Of a stretch of DNA of 64,000 bases, positions 58,575 to 64,000 are shown piece after piece. The translations under genes and the position numbers were made by a program. Each line of letters begins with the position of its first letter. The stretch's first letter is position 1. A model generated the notes under the pieces. That model ran no database searches, was not told where the DNA came from, and saw only the letters and a program-made list of their open reading frames with translations. Origin of the DNA: Persicaria tinctoria (lineage: Eukaryota > Streptophyta > Magnoliopsida > Caryophyllales > Polygonaceae). The stretch lies in the NCBI GenBank assembly GCA_037127255.1, contig JBANSL010000013.1:11800688-11864687 (forward strand). The letters run 5' to 3'.

Positions 58575-60038
58575 ATGTCATCCGGTAGCAAGCCCCCTCT
58601 TCCTGACAAGGGAAAAAAACCAAAGGGCTCGAAAGAAACACCCTTTCAGTGGACTCCAACGCTAATGAAACAGTACTTGGATCTGCTTATTGGGTATCAG
58701 CGTAAATATGGCCGCGATCAGGGGTTCAGTTGGGTGGTTTTAACGACACAATTCGAGGAGCAGACAGGCCAGAAGTGTGGAAACAACACCCTTAAGAACA
58801 AGCACGCGATCATGAAGGAGAGGTGGAAGGCTTGGAAAGAGTTGATGCACGGTGAGACCGGATTGGGGTGGGACTACGAAAAAGGGTGCATAAAGGCCAC
58901 CGATGAGTGGTGGGAGCGGAAATGTCAGGTACGATATCAATTGTAACATTTGTGTGTTGGAGAATGACTCTTTGTTGACGTTATGAGGATTACAAATGTG
59001 GATATGTATTGATTTGTTGTTGTGAAATATGTATTATTGTTGTTTGAGCTTCTGTTTTGAGTTGCTGTTGATACATTTGGTTATGTATTGTTGTTTGATC
59101 ATAAAGGCCATATGTGGAGTTGCTGTTGATTTGAGTTGCTATTGTTGGTTATGTATTATTGTTTGATCTTAAAGGCCATATGTGGAGTTGCTGTTTGATC
59201 ATAAAGGCCATATGTATTATTGTTATATTTGGATATGTATTTATTTGAGTTGCTTTAGACGACGGTTTTCTCATACTCTAACCCTTCTTCGCTTGGACTG
59301 ATTTTGCAGGAGAAGGCAGATTTCGGCAAACTGAAGAACAAGTGCATTCCTCCGGACATTGTCGATGCCTGGGACCAGATTTACGGAGGCACCGTCGCCA
59401 CCGGCAAGCACTGCATGTCTCCTAGTATGGACCCCGTCGACAGCCCAGTGCCGATGTCCTGTACGCCTGATGACGGAGGTGTCGATCACCGTCCCCAGGC
59501 GACTCATGGGGATGTTAACCTGGGGGATGACGTGGAAGATGTTGATCAGTTCGACCTCCGAAGATTTCCGGACCTAGTCCGAGATGGCACGCAGTCATCT
59601 CCTGTCAGTCCCGTGGAGGTACCCCCCACTGTCACCCCTGGATGTAGCACCTTCCCCACTCGGTCTGGGAAGCGTCCAGCTAGCTCCTCTGCGACACCGT
59701 CGGGTCGGAAACGAAGTGCGCGAAAGTCATCTGGGTCAGTTTCGTTCGATAAGCGAATGGATTATGTTGAGGAAACAGGTGATGCTATTCTGGAATCCGT
59801 GCGCGCTGAAGACGATTTCTCCCGAACTGAAGCAAACCGGGAGGTGCAGGTGGTGAAGATACTCGACCAGCTTGTGGCAGATGGAATGATAGAAGATGAG
59901 AGCCCGTTGTTGATGTTCGCAATTGACTTTCTCACCGCCGCCGACAAACAAAGGATGTTCCTTGCGCTTAGTAGGAGCAACGCTGTGAGGCTAGCGTGGC
60001 TTAAGTCCAATTTCCGGCAGAGAGGCGGTGACGTGTAG
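58575..60038 (+). CDS. Myb/SANT-like accessory protein of PIF/Harbinger
   Basis: Two exons, 58575-58928 and 59310-60038, joined in phase (CAG then GTACGA; TTTTGCAG then GAG), give 360 residues. Residues about 24-110 are the Myb/SANT-like domain: FQWTPTLMKQYLDLL, FSWVVLTTQFEEQTGQKCGN, LKNKHAIMKERWKAWKEL, then CIKATDEWWERKCQ. Exon 2 begins EKADFGKLKNKCIP, continues through a Ser/Pro-rich linker with KRPASSS and RKRSARKS basic patches (likely nuclear signals), and ends in a helical domain (MIEDESPLLMFAIDFL, ADKQRMFLALS, RLAWLK). In Harbinger elements the equivalent ORF1 product binds subterminal DNA and imports the transposase into the nucleus. The frame is intact. Confidence 0.88.
58929..59309 (+). 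repeat. Repeat-rich intron of the Myb/SANT-like gene
   Basis: The intron contains tandem-like repeats of GATCATAAAGGCCATATGTG (about 59097, 59167 and 59199) and GGTTATGTATTRTTGTTTGAT, alternating with GAGTTGCTGTTGAT. Confidence 0.8.
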
Positions 60039-60390
60039 GTCGGGTTGAGGTTATCCTTGCACAACTAGAGTTCCCTTCACTTGCGTTTTAAGTTTCGTTA
60101 TTGGGTTGGTTTGGCACTTATGTTTGAAGACTTATGGTTGTGAGGTTTTAGACATCATTCGGGAAATGTGGTTATAGACATCAATTTCGGCCCCAGATGT
60201 AGGACCTTAGCTTGGGTGCCTATGTGTGAATGCATTTGCGAAACCTCATTTCTATTCGCTATCTATGGACATGTCAAAGTTTTTCGTAGCCTCTTTGCAT
60301 GCTTCTATCATTCTTTCAACCAGCTTGCATACGTACTTAAATTAGTAAATGTGATCGGCGTCGTACCTTCTACTGTCACTTGTAGGTAAA

Positions 60391-61745
60391 ATGGATGCCT
60401 TGGCAGTTCGACGGCGGAGGAAGCGGAGGCTAAAGCACGCTCTCCTTGCTTACTGGTATCTCGTAGTAAAGGCAATGCGCCTAGCATATCACTACTACAA
60501 GCACATACACAAGGTGCCGTGCTACACCTCTGCGTACACCGGACAGCAGTGGATTCAGGACATTCTCGGCCATGAGACCGACCTCCGATGTGTCCAAGTG
60601 TTTAGAATGTCGAAGCATGTCTTCACCTCCCTGTGTTCCATTCTTCACGATAGATATGGATTGTGAGGATCGAAGCACATGACCGTCATGGAGAAGGTGG
60701 GGATATTTGTCAACACCATGGCTTGGGGTGCATCGCTTCGGGACTCCTGCGAGCGCTTTCAAAGATCGACCTCGTCGCTCAGCGAAGCAATAACCGACGT
60801 CCTCGAAGCACTTGTCGGGCGTAACCGGGGTTGGAATGGCCTAGCTCGCGACGTCATAAGACCGGTGGACCCAACTTTCTCTGAGGTCCCGAAGCAAATA
60901 AGCGAAGACGGCAGATATAGCAGATACTTCAAGGTCATAACTACCTCCTTGTTATTCATGTCACTTTGCTCGTCTTTATAGAATGTGAACATGCAGTTGC
61001 TCCCTGCAGGGATGCATCGGGGCCCTCGACGGCACACACATCGAAGCTGTTATTCCGCGTGACGAGCAGCTACCTTACAGGGGAAGCAAGGGCATCACCA
61101 CGTTCAACGTCCTAGCAGTTTGCGACTTCGAACTGAATTTCACATTCGTTTCCGCCGGGTGGGAGGGCAGCGCACACGATTCTCGTGTGTTGGAACACGC
61201 CCTTAGCACACCTGGTATGCATTTCCCCCACCCGCCCGCAGGACGTTATTACTTGTGTGACAAGGGATACCCTGAGCGACCGGGTTACATGATTCCGTAC
61301 TCGAAGACAAAGTACCATCGAGCGGCGTTCATGCAGGAACCGGCGGACAACGAGAAAGAAGCTTTCAACCAACGACACTCCTCCTTGCGCGGGGCTGTCG
61401 AACGGACTTTCGGTGTCTTCAAAAGTCAGTGGAAGATGACCAAGCCAATGCACAAGTATCCCGTAGGGAAACAGGTAGACTATCATCATCGCGTGCGTGA
61501 CATTACATAATTTCATCCGCCGATCTGGGTCAGAAGGGGAATCCGTCACCGGATTAGTGGAGGACATGTATGTCGAGCCCGGTGTTGAAGGTGTCGGGGA
61601 AGCAGCCGTCGCATCCGACGACGAGAGCGATGAGGAGCTCGTCCATTCTGACAGCGATGCCGAGGACAATGAGCCCGAGGGGATACAGGAACTACGGGAC
61701 GTGATAGCACGCCAAATTTGGGCCGATAGGAGACGAAATCGGTAA
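60391..61745 (+). pseudogene. PIF/Harbinger DDE transposase, two point defects
   Basis: Exons 60391-60933 and 61010-61745 would give about 425 residues. The N-terminal part has the helical motif VFRMSKHVFTSL and VMEKVGIFVNTMAW. The DDE_Tnp_4 catalytic core has GCIGALDGTHIEA (first Asp), AHDSRVLEHAL, YLCDKGYP (second Asp) and GAVERTFGVFK (Glu), all intact. The C-terminal end reads LHNFIRRSGSE and an acidic tail. Defects: an in-frame TGA at 60664-60666 in DRYGL-stop-GSKHM, consistent with CGA to TGA at a CpG, and one extra T at 61481 in an ATC ATC ATC run, shifting out of VDIIIACVTLHNF. Two small lesions in an otherwise complete gene mean recent inactivation. Confidence 0.9.
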
Positions 61746-62305
61746 TGGGGTTAGGGGGAGACGCGGCATGATGTGGTCCCGACGGTAATGGCACCATTTT
61801 GTATTATGGGACGTGTGCGTGTGCAACGTTCCGAACCTAGTACGTGGTTGGACTTTTGGACTATGATAACATGTGCGGGTTAAACATTCGCAATTTTGTT
61901 TGTCAATCTTTTGGATGGGTTGCCCAAGGGTGTGACATGTATGGTTACATAACACTGTCAGTTTTTCCTGAATTATGACTAAAGTAGCATCCAAATGACA
62001 ATGTGATGTTGTGCTAATACTCGCCGAATCCGTTAACCTACATCAAAAAATTTACAATGTTTTCTAACCTACTAGACATTGTTTGTTACACCATGTACCT
62101 CCTACATTAGCACAAACTGACAGTGTTTTCCAACCAACTTGACATTAGCGCCCCCTACACAGCAATAAAAAAGGACTAGGGAAGGGGGGAATGCGTTCCG
62201 ATACACGTTGTCTTCGGACGATGAAACCTTACAGAGAGGGATTCGAATCCCATTTCATACAACAAGGGAATGTACACAAAAAATGTCTTCACATAACAGG
62301 AGGCT
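61746..62305. other. Spacer between transposase and convergent gene
   Basis: Presumed 3' untranslated sequence of both genes. The words AACACTGTCAGTTTTTCC and ACTGACAGTGTTTTCCAACC near 61951 and 62114 form a loose inverted repeat. No terminal repeat of the Harbinger type. Confidence 0.5.
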
Positions 62306-62855
62306 TCAGTTCCTTTCCAGGGCCGCTAACGCCACAGTTGTCATGGCGAAGAACATCCATTTCTGGGTTTCCAGCTGGGACCTTGCGCCAAGAAGCTCCC
62401 CCCAGACTTGCACCGATTGGTTGGAGAGGGTAGCGAGTTGGTCTATCAGCTGGTTGTTGAGTTCATTCGCCCTTTCCAGCTCTTTCGTAGTCCGCTGAGC
62501 CGTTGCCTCAGCTACGAAGACCCTGGTTGTGAGGTCCATCGCGATGTCCTCCAGTTGCTGAATCCTGGGATCCTCAGGAGCGGGGGGGATTGGCTGAGGA
62601 ATCTCTTCAAGGGGGGCCCTGTTCTCGTCGCCAGACGGAACATTACTGGAGCTTTGCTCCACCCACAAGTCCCTCAACTGCACAACACAGTCACCACACA
62701 TAAGCACCTATGCCACAATGCCTAAGGGTTGCCTCATGATAACAGAAATAAACAGTTTGACGAACCTGCTCGTACCACGGGGGAATCCTCTCCTCCCCAC
62801 CAATCCATGGGTACTTCTCAGGACATCCGCTTGCCCAGCTGCCAGATGAAGGCAT
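62306..62855 (-). CDS. Small two-exon coiled-coil protein in the Harbinger neighbourhood
   Basis: Exon 1, 62766-62855, encodes MPSSGSWASGCPEKYPWIGG then EERIPPWYEQ. Exon 2, 62306-62677, continues LRDLWVEQSSSNVPSGDENR and a Pro-rich linker to a long heptad helix (IQQLEDIAMDL, TTKELERANELNNQLIDQL) and a hydrophobic end, WMFFAMTTVALAALERN. Donor, acceptor and phase agree; 153 residues; an in-frame TAG lies just upstream of the ATG. The plan (short N-terminal module, coiled coil, C-terminal hydrophobic segment) recalls transposon-associated plant GRF-type proteins, but the zinc-binding cysteines are absent. It is convergent with the transposase and may be a third gene of the element. Function unknown. 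Confidence 0.6.
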
Positions 62856-64000
62856 GATTTCCTATCAAGTTCAGATAACAGAGATTTCAGATAAACTAAA
62901 ACAAATAACAGCAACTAACACACAATTTAGATAAGAAGCTAACATAGAAACAATGATTGTCTATGAAGTTCCTAACCTCTTAAAAATGTAAATGATAAAC
63001 TAATAGAAACAACATGAGGTTCCTACATGTTTCTAACCTCTCGAAAATGTGAAAGACAAGGTCTGAAAATTACTAAAATGGAACATAAACAAAGGACTCA
63101 CTGCACTGTAACTTAAGGACATTGTCTGAAAAATGTTAAACCTTTCAAAATGAATGTAACACACCCTGCAACAGTTACATAATATAGAAAGATTGTGAAT
63201 ATACAAACAAGCATTAGTAACTCAAGATATCTCAATTGTAGAGTATAGAAACTACTACACAATGTCAAAGAGGACCTTTCATTAAGATGAGGACATCTGT
63301 ATTTTGTTTAGCATGTAGGGTATAAAAATCAGAAAAGGGAGGGCAAACCTGCCTCTTCTTATTTCTTTCTTTTTTTGTGTAAGATGAGGACCTCTGAATT
63401 ATTTTTTACAATAAGGACCTCTGACTTTTTTGTAACTGATATGAAGCAATTCATTTTGTATGTTGTGAATTTGCATCAACATATTACACCACTTCTGATC
63501 GAAATAGTGAGGCAGCAGTTCAAAAATAACATGCATCACAAGGATCCAGAAAAGATCCAGAAGTTGAAGGATGCGTATGCTTTTGTTCAGTTCTACATTA
63601 TTCTTTTCATTGCATTTATTATTTGTATTTAGCTATATTGTTCAATTCTACATTATTCTTTCTACTGGTTATTCATGGCTTCATGCTCATGTTGCTGAAG
63701 ATTTTTCTTTCTGATTCACAATGTCAAAGAGGAACCATAAATCAAAACAGAAATAAGATATATGAAATCACATTTGTGGCAGATTTAATAAAATGGAACA
63801 GAAAATTAATAACATGAGGTTCCTGAATGTAACACACCTTGCAACAGATATATGAAATCACATTTGTGCAGATGCAAACAAGCATCACTTTAACTCAAGA
63901 TATCTCAATTGTAGCTTGGGGAATGCAATTCCTAAAATAAGTGACAGCTTAGCAAACTGTCATTACCATAAAAAATTGGAATAACATCACAACAACCATC
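62856..64000. other. Leader/upstream region with duplicated phrases
   Basis: AATGTAACACACCYTGCAACAG and ACTCAAGATATCTCAATTGTAG occur together at 63151-63242 and again at 63826-63914, a direct duplication of about 90 bases roughly 670 apart with diverged middle. No gene recognised; the frame at 63375-63632 has no family resemblance. Confidence 0.55.

Larger units (their letters stand above)
57673..64000 (+). mobile_element. PIF/Harbinger transposon, left end and coding body
   Basis: The left terminus GGCTGTGTTTGGCACTAG at 57673 is preceded by TTA (57670-57672), the target type of PIF/Harbinger. The sequence behind it (GGAGATTATAGGGATTATGG) is terminal-like. Inside are a Myb/SANT-like protein gene (58575-60038), the DDE transposase (60391-61745) and probably a convergent third gene (62306-62855). 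No matching GCCAAACACAGCC was found up to 64000, so the right end is either beyond the window or lost. The listed end is the window edge. Confidence 0.7.

Overview
This window is nuclear DNA of a flowering plant, most likely a eudicot. The genes have many short exons with GT-AG introns, the families are plant ones (EAF1, trihelix, SFH Sec14-nodulin, Cf-type receptor-like proteins, reticulon RTNLB), the intergenic DNA is AT-rich, and the transposon load (copia, LINE, hAT, Stowaway, PIF/Harbinger, CACTA, Mutator-like) is typical of plants. I cannot name the species.

Left part (1-16.2 kb) holds the ordinary genes. It begins with a promoter and broken first exon of a cytochrome P450 (1-405), followed by a copy of the EAF1 chromatin-protein gene truncated at both ends (542-7350, at least 15 open exons including the SANT domain). 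An intact single-exon trihelix transcription factor lies on the minus strand (9566-10618). A complete 14-coding-exon SFH-type Sec14 phosphatidylinositol transfer protein gene, also on the minus strand (11661-15549), gives a 576-residue product with every splice junction in phase.

Middle part (16.2-48.3 kb) is a transposon graveyard around a decayed Cf-type LRR receptor-like-protein cluster. It contains a tRNA-derived SINE with target duplication, two Stowaway MITEs, a LINE 3' end ending in a (TAA)n tract, and a full-length LTR copia element (23750-28867, 5-bp target duplication) whose interior is studded with about 35 short palindromes sharing one loop. There are also an RTE-type LINE, two RLP pseudogenes, a duplicated RLP flank split by a hAT MITE, a second LINE RNase H fragment, a CACTA end near a captured reticulon exon, and a copia LTR that cuts the second RLP fragment.

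Right part (48.3-57.6 kb) carries isolated minus-strand exon fragments of a peroxisomal-type long-chain acyl-CoA synthetase and of cullin-1, bounded at 43.3 and 54.4 kb by weak inverted terminal-repeat-like sequences, so a Pack-MULE-like gene-capturing element is possible. The last 6.3 kb (57673 onward) is a large PIF/Harbinger DNA transposon: left terminus, Myb/SANT-like accessory protein, DDE transposase with one nonsense codon and one single-base frameshift, and a convergent third two-exon gene. Its right terminus was not found inside the window.

The most unusual signals are the recurrent CCNGAAG-centred palindromes of the copia element, the seven AAAATTTGCGCC-type hairpins at 43.6-44.6 kb, and four independent tRNA-like pol III box A/box B modules riding in transposable elements.
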